From the NCBI RefSeq assembly GCF_000372725.1, contig NW_005200738.1, positions 170,732 through 234,731 on the forward strand: 64,000 bases of DNA. Direction: 5' to 3'. Under the pieces are notes generated by a model that worked only from the letters and a program-made list of their open reading frames with translations, made no database searches and was not told where the DNA came from. Numbering within the stretch: position 1 is the stretch's first letter; every line of letters starts with the position of its first letter. Of the stretch, positions 19,616 to 30,524 are shown piece by piece. The stretch is from Emiliania huxleyi CCMP1516. Taxonomy: Eukaryota > Haptophyta > Isochrysidales > Noelaerhabdaceae. The position numbers and the translations under genes were made by a program.

Positions 19616-19992
19616 TATCAAGTGCTCAAGTGCTCACACACCGGCTTGAGCGGCCGTGGGTTGCAAGGCACACCGTAGTCGTTCGCAGGGCGCAACAACT
19701 AGCGATAGCGCAATATTTGCCAGGATCTTCAGCCGTGGGATCGCTGTGGGTCGACTGGGATGGCTTGCCTGCCTTCTCTGATTGGCATGCGAGGACGATA
19801 AGCTGTCGTCGAGGAGCAGGATTGCTGGTTGCTCGTCGTCACTCGATGCGTGGCTGGACGTGTAGCCCTGACCCGGCAAGCTGTCGTTATCGGACTCTTG
19901 CCCAGGCGACTCGACAGGAGGACTTATGAGCCCAGCTATCATGTTTTGCGGCGCTTCGGACGACGGTGAACGCTTCGCGGGCTTTCACTCTG

Positions 19993-21475
19993 CTCAGAGG
20001 GGTGGTTGACGGGTTGAGGGTTGAGGCCCCCCCTCAACCATCTGGTTGACGGTTGAGACCCCCCGTCAACCCTTTAGTTGGGGGTTGAGGCCTCCGGGGC
20101 GTATTCACAGGCTCGCGCGTGATCACAAGATTGGAACAGCCCTGCCGCCAAAAAAATCGCTTCGCCTGCGGCGCGCTCTTGCGGTCCTCGTACCTTGAGC
20201 GCAATCCATAAGTAGGAGACGCTCACTGTCGCCATTCAGGCGCCTGATCCTTCAGCAAAGCGATGGCCTACCAGGTACGAGTTCAGATGCGCGCCCGGCA
20301 GAAGACGCTTGTGATGCCGCATGCATGCAGTGGAATGCGCACAGAGAACGGACGGCAAGAGAAGGCAAGGGAAGGAAGATAAACGGCTGGTGAAGCTCAG
20401 CTCACGGCGTAGTATTGCGGTCACTAACCATTCACGGCAAGAGTCACGGTGAATGCTGCCGCATAAAAGCAACAGAGTCGCGGTTGGCGCGATGGTCTTG
20501 TCGCGGTTATATAACGACTTGACGTTGCACACGGCCATAGACGCAGTATCTGTTTGGCGAGCCTCAAGCAGCGAAAGCAGGCGCGAGAAATTAATGTCAA
20601 TCCTGAGATCTCAATTTTGGCGCTAGTTTCGTTTTCTGGTACATCATGACGACTTGGGTCTCATGTAGCTCTCGACGGCTCTTCGACGGCTCTTTCTGGT
20701 TGGATCAGACAGTGCTATCAGTCAATAACACAATGCCGAGAGCAGGGCGGCCTTCGAGCAGGGCGGCCTTCGAGGCAACTAAGTTCCTGCTGCATTTTTC
20801 ATCGTACAACTTGATGGCGGGCGGACGTGTCGAGCATGGATCGAGAGCATGGAAGGCGGCCATTGCTCAAACCTGTTCGAGTTGGCCTCCGGGAACAAGG
20901 GTGGGTGGCCGGCGCGGTCTGTTTCACGTGCAATAAGGGCAACGCCATCAAAATCGCGAACATGGGCCGACATGCCTCCGACATTTCTCAGGGCTCGGAC
21001 GGAAGCTCTGCAGACAGCCAGACCGCTCTGCGCGGTCGGACCGACTTTTTCAGACTTTGCTATTCTGGATACTGAGGGTATGTGCTGCTAGATCTCACTG
21101 AGCTGAGCTCGTATCTGGCTTTGGTAAGCAGTTTTGAGTTCGGTAATGTCTCCGGAGACGGAGGGCCGCGTCCGCGGACGACCATGACGTCGGCCGGGAT
21201 CCCCCCGTGCGGGGGCCTTCGACGCGCCGTTTTTACGATACTTGCTTCAGCTACGTGCGTGAATGGGAGGTGTGATGCAGCATCCAGGCGTTAAAGAAGA
21301 CGACATGGATGGTTCACAGAGAATGTGTGTTCAGACCTTTGCGCGGGGGGTGTGAACAGCCATTCCGCGTGGTTGAGGGGTTGAAGGGGTCTGTCAACCA
21401 CTTGGTTGAGGGTTGAGGCCTCTGTCAACCACGTGGTTGACAGTTGAGGCAATCGGCCTCAACCACCGCTCTGAG
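19993..21475. mobile_element. Candidate DNA transposon with GGTTGA-rich inverted ends
   Basis: The left end CTCAGAGGGGTGGTTGA at 19993 is matched with one mismatch by the reverse complement of the right end near 21475. Both ends are followed inward by about 90 bp of repeated GGTTGAGG and CCTCAACC motifs (20000-20095, 21370-21465) that can pair with each other within and between ends. The 1.48-kb interior has lower GC than the gene regions and only short frames. No recognisable transposase, and I could not find a clean target duplication. Confidence 0.55.
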
Positions 21476-21924
21476 TAGATTTCACGATTGGCCAAATTCT
21501 TCTATCCGCTAATTGTAGTTGGTGCGCGTGATTTTCTGTGCTCCGCGGTAGCGTTCGGCTCTTCGCTTCTTGAATTCATAGGGAGTTTTCTTGTAAAATT
21601 CTTTCATACCGAGAACAAACATCGCGCCACAGCAGTTACGCGTGCAACCCTCGGCAGCTGCAACGAGTGCGGTGCTCGGCGTGCTCTCGCCTACAGTGCT
21701 AACTGACGCAGTATGGCTGCAGGGACAAGCACGGAGGCGATGATGACCGAGCATCCAGCGTTTGCCGCACTGCCTGTGCCGTGCAACGCTGCATTCCAAG
21801 AGCACAGCGGGGCCGGAAGCGAGCAAGTGCATGCAGTGTTTGGTTCCGGTGTGCAGTGCTTTGGTCCAGTCATCTACCAGGCCCTCTGCACATCAATGCT
21901 TGGTGGTGCGGCCGCGTGCAGCAG

Positions 21925-22572
21925 ATGCTCTGCAAGTCGGGCGGCAAGAGGGGGACCTCTGTGCGGACCTATCTCCCCGTGCCGTTCGACGAGGCTAAGG
22001 CAGCCAACTATAAGATCCACTGCAACTTCTACGCCAAGTCGGGCGCGGACGGCGTCTACACCTTCAAGTACAACGTCGACGATTCCGCCCCGTACCACAT
22101 GGAGTCGGTGCTCGGCCTCCTCGACCTCAACCTCCCCTCCGACGAAGGAGTCTACGTGCCACGTGATCAACAGGCCGGCTGGAAGTTTGACGAGGCGCTT
22201 AAACTGATCACACCGGCCGCGTACTCTGCTCCCCAACGCAAGCGGGCGCGGAGTACCGCCGACGACGAGGCTGGCGGCTCCTCTGGCGCGAAGAAGCGCG
22301 CCCTGACAGTGACGCTCAAACGCAAGGGCGGGACGCTTGGAATCTCTGTCGACCCCAACAACCACCAAATCACCAACGTGGTCGAGGGTGGCGCTGGCGA
22401 CACCGCCGGTCTTTGCGTTGGCGACTTCATCACCTAGGTCAACGGCAAGTCGACGACCGGCGGCTCCTTTGGCAAGCTGCTGCCTGCTGCAGCGACGGCG
22501 GAGATTAGGCTGCGGCTCATCCGAGTGCAGGTGGTTGATCCCGGCCATCTACACCTCCCACTACGAGCATAA
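21925..22572 (+). pseudogene. PDZ-domain protein interrupted by an in-frame stop
   Basis: From ATG 21925 the frame codes for an N-terminal domain (VRTYLPVPFDEAKAANYKIH, NFYAKSGADGVYTFKYNVDD, YHMESVLGLLDLNLPSDEGV), a basic linker with KKRALTV, then a PDZ domain: LKRKGGTLGISVDPNNHQIT, NVVEGGAGDTAGLCVGDFIT. There a TAG (22435-22437) interrupts it, yet the same frame continues with VNGKSTTGGSFGKLL and AEIRLRLIRVQVV, the normal rest of a PDZ domain, to a TAA at 22570. In PDZ domains the residue at the stop is usually charged (as in IxEVNG), so GAG to TAG is a likely change. Read-through, a sequence error or real decay are all possible. No intron solves it without losing the motif. Confidence 0.65.
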
Positions 22573-22975
22573 GTATCTTCCCTCCCCCTCGCACACAGGA
22601 TTGACACTGCTCTCGGCACTCGCTTCCTCCTCGCCGCCGCGAGAGGACCAGGCGTGCCCGCGCGCCGCGGGGGCTCTGCAGACAGCCAGACGGCTCCGCG
22701 TGGGGCTCTCCTGCTCCTGACAAGGGACACGACAGGCTTGCAGCGCGGTGCACGGTGGACTCCCAACTCCACTGGCGGTCTCATCTCAGTCTAGCGACCT
22801 GCCTCCAGCTTCTCACTGACAGTCTCTCGCAACCACAGGCACACTGACACAGGGGTGGCAGGGGCAGCGGCAGGAGTCTCCCACATACTATGCGGGCCTC
22901 ACTAGAGGTGCATCCTGTGGTGGAAGAGGTCTTGAGGGGGAAGGGAAGGGGCTGTTTGTGTCTGTGCATGCATGT

Positions 22976-22991
22976 GTGTGTGTGTGTGTGC

Positions 22992-23072
<81 letters not shown>

Positions 23073-23126
23073 TGCGTGCGTGCGTGTGCGTGTGCGTGTG
23101 TGCGTGTGTGCGTGTGTGGGCGCTGT

Positions 23127-23172
<46 letters not shown>

Positions 23173-23231
23173 AGGGAGCGAGAGAGAGAGGGAGGGAGAG
23201 AGGGAGCGACGGAGGGAGGGAATGAGGGAGG

Positions 23232-23274
<43 letters not shown>

Positions 23275-23463
23275 NNNNNNNNNNNNNNNNNNNNNNNNNN
23301 NNNNNNNNNNNNNNNNNNNNNNNNNNNNNNNNNNNNNNNNNNNNNNNNNNNNNNNNNNNNNNNNNNNNNNNNNNAATGTCTTTGAGGGTGGAGGCAACGC
23401 GAGCGACTATGTGTGCTGTGCAGTGCGCGTGCTGCGCGGTAAGCGCGTGAGGGCGTGCGAGCG

Positions 23464-23548
<85 letters not shown>
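22976..23548. repeat. (GT)n and (GA)n microsatellites around an assembly gap
   Basis: A GT tract of about 60 repeats and GTGC variants (22976-23115) passes into a GA/GGGA tract, a 100-N placeholder gap (23275-23374), and another GA tract (23465-23550). The gap lies where the GA repeat could not be assembled. The second tract ends about 80 bp before the hemC ATG, so it is probably in the 5' UTR or core promoter. Confidence 0.95.
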
Positions 23549-23553
<5 letters not shown>

Positions 23554-23629
23554 CCAGAGAGAGAAGAGAGGAGAGAAGAAACACAGAAAAGAAATATTTG
23601 GCCCTCATTCACCCATCCGCGAGCTCGCC

Positions 23630-25159
23630 ATGCTCAGCATATTATCCTGCGGCGCGAGCGCCTACTTCGTCGGCGCGCCGCTGCCGCAGCAGACCGCCGC
23701 GGCCCAGCTCGGCTCGCGCAGCTGCGCGATCGACATGTCGATCGTGAAGCTCGGCACGCGCGGCTCGCCGCTCGCGTTGGCGCAGGCGTACGAGACAAAG
23801 CGGCGGCTGGCCGAGGCCTTCCCGGACGAGCTGGGCGCGGACGATGCGGTGGAGATCAAGGTGATCAAGACGACCGGCGACATGGTGCTCGACAAGGCGC
23901 TGAAGGACGTGGGCGGCAAGGGGCTCTTCACAAAGGAGCTCGACGTCTCGCTGCTCAACGGCGACGTCGACTGCTGCGTGCACTCGATGAAGGACGTGCC
24001 GACGTGGCTCGTGCCCGGGACGATCCTGCCGTGCAACCTGCCGCGCGAGGACACGCGCGACGCCTGGATCTCGCCGAGCGGTAAGCTGCCGCAGGAGCTG
24101 CCCGACGGCGCGGTGATTGGGACGGCGTCGCTGCGGAGGCAGGCGCAGCTGTACGCAATCAACCCGACGTTCAAGTGCGTCAATTTCCGCGGGAACGTGC
24201 AGACGCGGCTCAAGAAGCTGGAGGAGGGCATCGTCGACGCGACCATGCTCGCCAAGGCGGGCCTCAACCGCATGAACCTCGAGGAGCACATCACTGCGGT
24301 GCTCGAGTGGGACACCTGCCTTCCGGCGGTGGCGCAGGGGGCGATCGGGATCCAGATCCGGGAGAAGGACGAGAAGATGTCGCGCTACATCGGCGCCCTC
24401 AACCACGAGCCGACCAAGGTCGCCGTCGACTGCGAGCGCGCCTTCCTCGCCGCACTCGACGGCAACTGCCGCACGCCAATCGCGGGCCAGGCAAAGATTG
24501 TCGACGGCGCGCCCGCCCCCTCCCCCGCCCCGCCGGGAGGGACAACAGGGAAGAGGGGAGTTCCGCCTAACCCATCCCCCCCCCCCCCCCTTACCCCTCT
24601 CACCCCCTCCCCCCCCCTCACCCCTCCTCACCCCCCTCCCCCCTCCTCACCCCCTTGCCGCCGCCTCTGCCGCCGCAGGCCAGCTCCGCTTCGAGGGCCT
24701 GATCGCCAAGGTGGACGGCACCACGGTGCTGCGCACCTCGCGCACCGGGCCGCTCTCGGACGCTGCCAAGGCGAGACCGCACTCCCACCCGCCGCTCTCC
24801 CCCGCTGCACACACACGCCACCCCTCCTCCCTCCCTCCCTCCCTCCCTCCCTCCCTCCCTCCCTCCCTCCCTCCCTCCCTCCCCTCCCCTCGCCACCCCC
24901 TCGCCACCCCCTCCCTCGCCGCCGCCTTCCCTCACCGCCCCCTCCCTCTCGCCCCTCCCAGATGGGGACCGAGGCGGGCGAGGAGCTGAAGGCGAAGGTT
25001 GGCGGAGACGCGCTCGCCTTCTTCGGCGAGGGAGAGGTGCTGCCCGAGCCCAAGTCGTCGGTCACCGGCGTCGAGACGGACGGGCTTGGCGGCTACGTCA
25101 AGGGCGAGTACGCGATGGACGAGAGCGGCAAGGACCCGGGCTTTGCAAAGGCGCAATAG
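23630..25159 (+). CDS. hemC: Porphobilinogen deaminase (hydroxymethylbilane synthase)
   Basis: Joins four porphobilinogens into hydroxymethylbilane in haem and chlorophyll synthesis, in the plastid in algae. Exons 23630-24506, 24679-24770 and 24962-25159 give 388 residues; both introns start with GC. The leader (MLSILSCGASAYFVGAPLPQ) is short and hydrophobic. Core motifs: KLGTRGSPLALAQAYETKRR, KDVGGKGLFTKELDVSLLNG, VHSMKDVPT, GTASLRRQAQL, NFRGNVQTRLKKLEEG, and DGNCRTPIAG with the cysteine that carries the dipyrromethane cofactor. The splice joining KIVDG to QLRFEGLIAKVDG restores the third domain. The C-terminal acidic extension from ALAFFGEGEVLPEPKSS onward is longer than in bacterial enzymes. 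The introns are C-rich with CCCTCC microsatellites. Confidence 0.95.
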   Translation: MLSILSCGASAYFVGAPLPQQTAAAQLGSRSCAIDMSIVKLGTRGSPLALAQAYETKRRLAEAFPDELGADDAVEIKVIKTTGDMVLDKALKDVGGKGLFTKELDVSLLNGDVDCCVHSMKDVPTWLVPGTILPCNLPREDTRDAWISPSGKLPQELPDGAVIGTASLRRQAQLYAINPTFKCVNFRGNVQTRLKKLEEGIVDATMLAKAGLNRMNLEEHITAVLEWDTCLPAVAQGAIGIQIREKDEKMSRYIGALNHEPTKVAVDCERAFLAALDGNCRTPIAGQAKIVDGAPAPSPAPPGGTTGKRGVPPNPSPPPPLTPLTPSPPLTPPHPPPPSSPPCRRLCRRRPAPLRGPDRQGGRHHGAAHLAHRAALGRCQGETALPPAALPRCTHTPPLLPPSLPPSLPPSLPPSLPPLPSPPPRHPLPRRRLPSPPPPSRPSQMGTEAGEELKAKVGGDALAFFGEGEVLPEPKSSVTGVETDGLGGYVKGEYAMDESGKDPGFAKAQ

Positions 25160-25609
25160 GGCGGGCTGGTTTGGGCGGGGACACACTTGAGGTGCAGCCC
25201 CTCAGCGGCGGCGGACAGAGGGTGACGCTTGTGCGGTGCGCCCTCGCGGCGCGGGAGAAGTGATGAACAATCGGCGCGGGCGGAGATATTCGCGCAGCGG
25301 TGTACGGACTATACGGTCGGCCCGTAGGGTCTCTCAACTTAAAATCGTGCTTCGTGGTCGTAAAGCCGTAACGGACTAACGTGTACACCTAGAATTTGTG
25401 TGATGTGCTCGCACACCAGTCACCACTACGGAGCACCATAGTCCATACGTCGCACACTCGACACACGCTGTGGGGGGGGGTACCCCCGCCGGCCCCGCCG
25501 GCCTCCCACCCCCCCGCTCCCCGGTGGTCCCCGGACCCCCCCCGCGGGTTCTATGCCTAACTTTAATTTTTGGGGCCTATTAGGACGACAGTTGCGCTAA
25601 CCGGCATGT
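25160..25609. other. 3' flank of hemC, no gene seen
   Basis: Short spacer between hemC and the inverted-repeat element. It contains a C/G-rich block at 25470-25550 (GGTACCCCCGCCGGCCCCGC). No coding frame is credible. Confidence 0.4.
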
Positions 25610-26341
25610 GCGAGTATATGGGACAAAAGCGTCGAAAATGTCCCAAAAAAGCGTCTCGAGTTTGTGGCAGCTCCGCAGCCAGCGCGGGCTGCCAGGACGC
25701 ACCGCTCGCGCGTTCGGCGCACTCCCTGGCACCCAGGGAGTGCGCCTAACCGACCAGACCGAATAGGCTCGATGCCGCGCTCGCTGTGGAGCTGCCACAA
25801 ACTCGCCGCCGAGCGTGCCACCGACGGCGTCCTGGCGGAGGTGGTGGAGTTTGAGACCTGAGGCTGCGGAGGTGACGCCTGAGGTACCGGGCCGTGCACG
25901 GCGACTCAGCCGGCGACCGCCACGGGCTCAGACGAGACTTGTCGACGCGTTCCGGCTCAGCTTCACCGTGGTCCTCGGGCGTCTGTCGACGTCAGGACCA
26001 CCCATACAGCTCGCGGGTTTGAGGTCGCAAGAGCCAAGATGGTGGCGTTTGGACATCCCAACCATCACACAAGACAGCCTGTAGGTGGTGGCGGGACGGC
26101 GCAGTGTTTGTGGCACTCGGCAGTAGGCACCCGCGGCACGGCCCCGCTGTCGGCTCTCGCGGGCTGCGGAACCGGCCCCAGAGGGGGACGGTCCGGGCGA
26201 GTGTGGCAGCTCCTGCGCTAGTATGGGCAGCCTCTATCATAGCACTACTGATCCTGGTCATTAGAGCTGCCAGGGATAGCGTCAGGAGCCGGTAGGAGTC
26301 AAAACCCCTCATATTTGAGACATCGTGTCCCATATACTCGC
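25610..26341 (+). mobile_element. 0.73-kb inverted-repeat element, copy A
   Basis: The ends are perfect inverted repeats GCGAGTATATGGGACA (25610-25625 and mirror at 26326-26341), extended by TGT outside. The whole sequence recurs in opposite orientation at 47011-47764 with few differences. Frames inside are open but short, for example EYMGHDVSNMRGFDSYRLLT on the minus strand; there is no recognisable transposase. It is best called a MITE-like non-autonomous element. Confidence 0.85.
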
Positions 26342-27245
26342 ACAACGAGCCAACCCGCTATTTGTTGGCTGAAATCCTCAACGTTGTTCAAGTGGTTCAC
26401 CCCAGCCCATCGATCGGCTGTCACTGTTTGTTACTGTTGTGTTCTACTTACACTGTCATGTTCAGTGGTCAGCATATAGTGCATACACCAGTAAATACAG
26501 AAAATGGCAAAAAATCCGGGTAAACCCCGAAAATAGTAAATACCTGGGGGTTTCCGGGTATTTTCGGGTATTACCCGCACTGCGGGACACTAGAGATCGT
26601 CGTGGGTCACTGCCAGGCCTTCCTTACTGTTGACTGTTGTGTTCAGACAGTCGGCCTATAACGTTATTTATAGCGACTGTTGTTGGGGGGAGCCCCACTG
26701 TTGTTCTGTTGTTACTGTTGACACTAGCAACACTGTTCAGCTCCTACTAACGTTAGGCAACCCTACCCCCCGCAGCCACAAGCACAACATGTGCACACAC
26801 TTGTCCATGTCCATGTCCATGTCCCCATGTCCATGTCCATTGTGTCCCATGTCCCCATGTGCATATATGTGTGCATGTGCAACTGTGCATGTGTGCATGG
26901 AGAAAGCACACGACAGCCCCGGAGCTCCCACGCGCCACGGCCCACGCGCGTCGGAGATCGGACGTCGTCCGTCCTCGTCCGGGACCGGCGACCGCGCGCC
27001 CCCCCCGAATGCCGAAAATCCCCGAGAGAGCCGCGAGAGTCTCTCTCGCGCCGGGCGCAAGCCGCAGACGGCAGAGCGGGAGCTAGCGGAGAGAGAGCGA
27101 CACCGCAGCTCACAGGCCCGGCGCTACAATGAGTTTTAGATTTGTTTGATCATACTAAAAATCTCCTCTTGACCCGGGGCCAGATAGAGCGCACGGTGGG
27201 CCACTGTGGCAGCAGCGCGAGGGTGTGAGCGTTTGACGCAGGCCG
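26342..27245. other. Gene-poor stretch between the element and OXA1
   Basis: It holds a CATGTC minisatellite (about 26803-26860) and, at 26510-26575, a cluster of CCGGGTAAACCCCG/GGGTATTTTCGGGTATTACC motifs that also occur near 51240-51295. There is no gene I can support. Confidence 0.45.
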
Positions 27246-28442
27246 TCACGACGGCCCTTCTGTTCCTCCCCCCATCTGGCGCAGCCTCTCGCTAGCGCGG
27301 CGAGTGCTGCGGTGCTCTGCGCCCAGTGCCCCCTCACCCAGGGCGTGCGCCCTCGTCGCCATCTCCACCGCCTCGTCGCGCTTGCCCGCCGCCTCGAGCT
27401 GCGCCGCCAGCTCGAGCAGGGACGAGACGGCCGCCTCCTGCGCGGCGGCGATGGTCTCGCCGCCGGGCGGGCCGCCGAGCGAGGGCGTCGCGACGGCGGC
27501 CGGGGTGGAGGAGGCCACCAGCTGCGCGGCGGGCGGCAGCGGCCCCGCCAGTGCGTCCTTGAGGCCGGGCACGAGGTTGAGCGAGCCCGTGTACAGGATG
27601 GAGAAGCCGTTGTTGCAGCACCAAAAGACGAGGACGGAGGCCGGCATGGAGAGGGCGACCGGGAGCGAGACGAGCGTCAGCCCGCCAAACACCAGCTTGA
27701 TGCTCCGCTGCTGCTGCACCTCCGCCGCCGACGCGCCGGGCGGAGGAGGAGGCATCGCGAGCAGCAGCAGCGCGACCGCCGAGCCGGTCGAGAGGAGGGG
27801 GAGGGCATAGGTGGGGTCGGAGGCGCCGAGGTCGGGGAACCAGAGCGCCCCGCCCTCCGAGGCGCCCGGCCGCACCTCCGCCAGGTTGCGCAGCCCCCAG
27901 AAGAAGGAGATGAAGACGGGCGCCTGCGCGAGCGCCGGCAGGAAGATGCGCGCGGGAGAGGTGCCGTGTGCAGCGTAGAGCGCGGCCATCTCGGCCTGGA
28001 TCACCGCCGGGTCCTCGCCCGCCTGGCCTCGCGCCATGATATGCGCCAGCGGCACCTTCATCGCCTGCATCCGCGTCGTCTGCCGCAGGCTATACACGGA
28101 GAGCGGAAGCAGCGCCGTGCGGGCGGCGACAGCGGAGCCCGCGATGGCTGCCCACCACGGCAGGTCCAGGCCCCCGTGGACAGCGTCCACGAGGCGCAGC
28201 GCCAGATCCGACGGCCAGAAGCCCAGCTGAGCGTCGACTGCCGCCGGCACCAGGGCGTCTGCGAAGGCGCTGTCGGCGGTGGCTGTCACCTCTGCTGCCG
28301 CCGACTCTGCCGCGGACGCTGCCACCGCCTCGACGGCGTCGCCAGGGCTCGACGGTGCGACGGCCTCGCCGACAGCAGTCGAATACCGCGCGGGCAGCGG
28401 TCCTCGTAGGCGCGACGCGGCTCGGCGAGATAGCTGCAGCAT
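27246..28442 (-). CDS. OXA1: Mitochondrial membrane insertase OXA1 (YidC/Alb3 family)
   Basis: Inserts proteins, including mitochondrially encoded ones, into the inner membrane. An intronless frame of 398 residues. The leader MLQLSRRAASRLRGPLPARY is a typical mitochondrial presequence rich in Arg and Ser. The insertase core begins at LPWWAAIAGSAVAARTALLP, followed by LRQTTRMQAMKVPLAHIM, LYAAHGTSPARIFLPALAQA-PVFISFFWGLRNLAE, a YALPLLSTGSAVALLLLAM segment, and VALSMPASVLVFWCCNNGFS. That is the five-segment Oxa1 layout. The C-terminus has a TPR-like helix pair (LELAAQLEAAGKRDEAVEMA), as in some plant and algal OXA1 proteins. The closest alternative, plastid Alb3, has a different leader and C-terminal motifs. 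Confidence 0.92.
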   Translation of the reverse strand: MLQLSRRAASRLRGPLPARYSTAVGEAVAPSSPGDAVEAVAASAAESAAAEVTATADSAFADALVPAAVDAQLGFWPSDLALRLVDAVHGGLDLPWWAAIAGSAVAARTALLPLSVYSLRQTTRMQAMKVPLAHIMARGQAGEDPAVIQAEMAALYAAHGTSPARIFLPALAQAPVFISFFWGLRNLAEVRPGASEGGALWFPDLGASDPTYALPLLSTGSAVALLLLAMPPPPPGASAAEVQQQRSIKLVFGGLTLVSLPVALSMPASVLVFWCCNNGFSILYTGSLNLVPGLKDALAGPLPPAAQLVASSTPAAVATPSLGGPPGGETIAAAQEAAVSSLLELAAQLEAAGKRDEAVEMATRAHALGEGALGAEHRSTRRASERLRQMGGGTEGPS

Positions 28443-29186
28443 GTGCAGAGTGGGTGGGGTCCCCCCCGGCCTGCGTTTTGCGTTGAGCGGGGTGGCTGCG
28501 CCCTAAGGATCCTACCGTACCCCCTCTTTGCTATAAATAAGCGGGTTCGCCAGCGAGACTCGCACACACACGGAATCGCTCGACACTTGCACGGTCGCAC
28601 ATGAGTGTTAGAGTTGTTTGGTGTTGGAAGACAGCGATCGCCAACTCGCTGGCCTCTCCGCAGGCCCCCCCGACCGCGTCGATCTCATCGGCGCGGGCTC
28701 TCTCGGCTACGGACCGGCCCCAGCTTCGGCTGAGGGCTAACATGAAGCTGCCGAGCCCAAATCACTGTGAGAGTCGTGATTTCTTGTTGGTCTTTAAAAA
28801 TCTCTCTTGGTGTTGTTAAAAATCTCAACAACAACAACAAAAATCTCTCTCAAAAGACCTAAACGTGACTTCGGCGCTCTCTGAGTCCGATAAAAAGATC
28901 TGTCACACCAGTACACACAACACAGATGTCCTGCTCCTGGATCAATCATACATAGGATCATTACAAGAAACACTGACAGTGCGCCGCCTCCCAAGCCAAT
29001 GCTGTGTAAGGGTCTCTGACACTCCTGGATGCATGCTCAGTCACAACGGAGTAGCAAGCAATGTTCGGAAGCACCCGAGCGACGAGCGGTCCCGAGCCGT
29101 CCCGAGCCGTCCCGAGCCGTCCCGAGCCGTCCCGAGCCGTCCCAACGCGCTACACGGGGCCGCACATAGGCGTCAGACATGACGCC
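28443..29186. other. Gene-poor stretch with tandem decamer
   Basis: Upstream of OXA1 there is no gene. At 29088-29145 the unit CCGTCCCGAG is repeated about five times; a related array GGTCCCGAGC lies at 29695-29750 on the far side of the transposase remnant, in the same orientation. Confidence 0.5.
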
Positions 29187-29555
29187 CGCATCTTCCAAGA
29201 AGACCGCTTCCTGCAGGCGCGGATCAAGCCATATGGGAGTATGGTCTTGGGGACAAGGCTTACGTCGGGCAGCGGCAGATCATCACAGAATGGAAGGGCC
29301 GGAACCTGTCCCTCGAGAAACAACGGACAAGACGGTGCAGCACTACCGTGGGCGTGTGGAGCACCTCATTGGCCAGGTAGTGGACAACCGTATGGCTCTG
29401 TGTACTACGTGGCGTGGCTCGTCACCCTGCTTGCCGCGGTCATGAAGATCGCGGCACACATGGTTGGGCTCCAGGAGCGTATGAAGGGACCTAGGTATGA
29501 TGTGTTTGGCCCGTGGCCGGTGTGCCCGCCGCACATCGCGGCGCAGTTTCCTTAG
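29187..29555 (+). pseudogene. Decayed DDE transposase (Harbinger/IS5-like)
   Basis: The C-terminal half of a DDE-type transposase can be read only by moving between frames: RIFQEDRFLQARIKPYG, then EYGLGDKAYVGQRQIITEWK with GRNLSLEKQR in the next frame, then KTVQHYRGRVEHLIGQVVDN, and finally LLAAVMKIAAHMVGLQERM with YDVFGPWPVCPPHIAAQF. The order (GDKAYVG, an N/R-YR-E motif, a final helix) is that of DDE_Tnp_4 proteins. At least three frame changes in 370 bp show it is inactive. The 5' part is absent. The flanking decamer arrays may be subterminal repeats of the parent element. Confidence 0.6.
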
Positions 29556-30524
29556 TGCTTTGCTGTGTTTGCTGTTAATCTCATGAGAAGTTTACTATTT
29601 CTTCTCACTGCAGCACCTCCGCGCCGCCCAGCCGTGCAGCCCAGCCAGCCTGAGGCGGGCCGCAAATGTCCCAGCCACGCCCCCGAGCGAGGCCGAGCGA
29701 AGCCGAGCGGTCCCGAGCGGTCCCGAGCGGTCCCGAGCGGTCCCGAGTGGCCCCAGAGCACCCCAGAGCACCCCAGAGCCTACCTGAGAGCCCACGACCG
29801 CTTGGCATGCACCTGCGAGGAGCCTGTTTCTTTGTAATGATTAACACGTTGCCGCTCTCTCTTGCCCTCGCTCTTCCGGCAGCAGTAGAACAGGCAGCGG
29901 TCCGGGATCTGCTCCGTGCAGCAGCAGAGGGCGCGCTGTAGACGCAGCCGCAGCAACCCACAGCGCCAACTAATGGATCCATTCCTCCTTGTACTCACAA
30001 GCAAAACATATATGTATAAACAGCTCTCGTACCCTTAGGCCCCTTCACGGCGCGAGACCACGCTGTGTGTCGAGCCCGGTCGCCATACTTTTCGTTTTCC
30101 GCGCCGGCAGCGGAAGGATATACACAGAATACACATGTGTATACACATATACACGACCGCCAGGGTATTTTGTCGATTTCCTCAATTTTGCCTCAGATTT
30201 TGCCCCAGACCAGCTCTCAGACTCAGGGAAACTCGCGAGTTTCCAGAATGGAGCACCAAACACCCTCTGTTTTCCCTGGAAATTTCCGGAAACGCAAAGT
30301 GCTGGTGACCTCTGTTTTCCTTTTTGTTTGCCGGAAAACCTGCTACATCCCAACCAGTCAGTGCACTGTGGGCTCAGAAGCAAATTGCTCTCCTGCTGCC
30401 ACGGGAGTTGGCAAGTCAGGCGCACAAAAGTCGGAAATATCAGCACACCATCCCATAAGCCTAACACATACCCGGGTACAAACCCATCACAGGTGCGGCC
30501 GTGCCTGGCGTGTGTGCACGTGTA
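29556..30524. other. Gene-poor stretch with decamer array
   Basis: Holds the second decamer array (about 29690-29760: CCGAGCGGTC units then CAGAGCACCC units). The rest up to the RING gene start is of lower GC with no gene I can support. Confidence 0.45.

Noticed and set aside
22888-23612. Long frames of Ser/Leu, Thr/His or Arg/Glu alternation
   Set aside because: They are translations of GT and GA microsatellites across the N gap.
25610-26341. Conserved open frames inside the inverted-repeat element as genes
   Set aside because: Two nearly identical copies keep frames open without selection; no transposase or other domain is seen.
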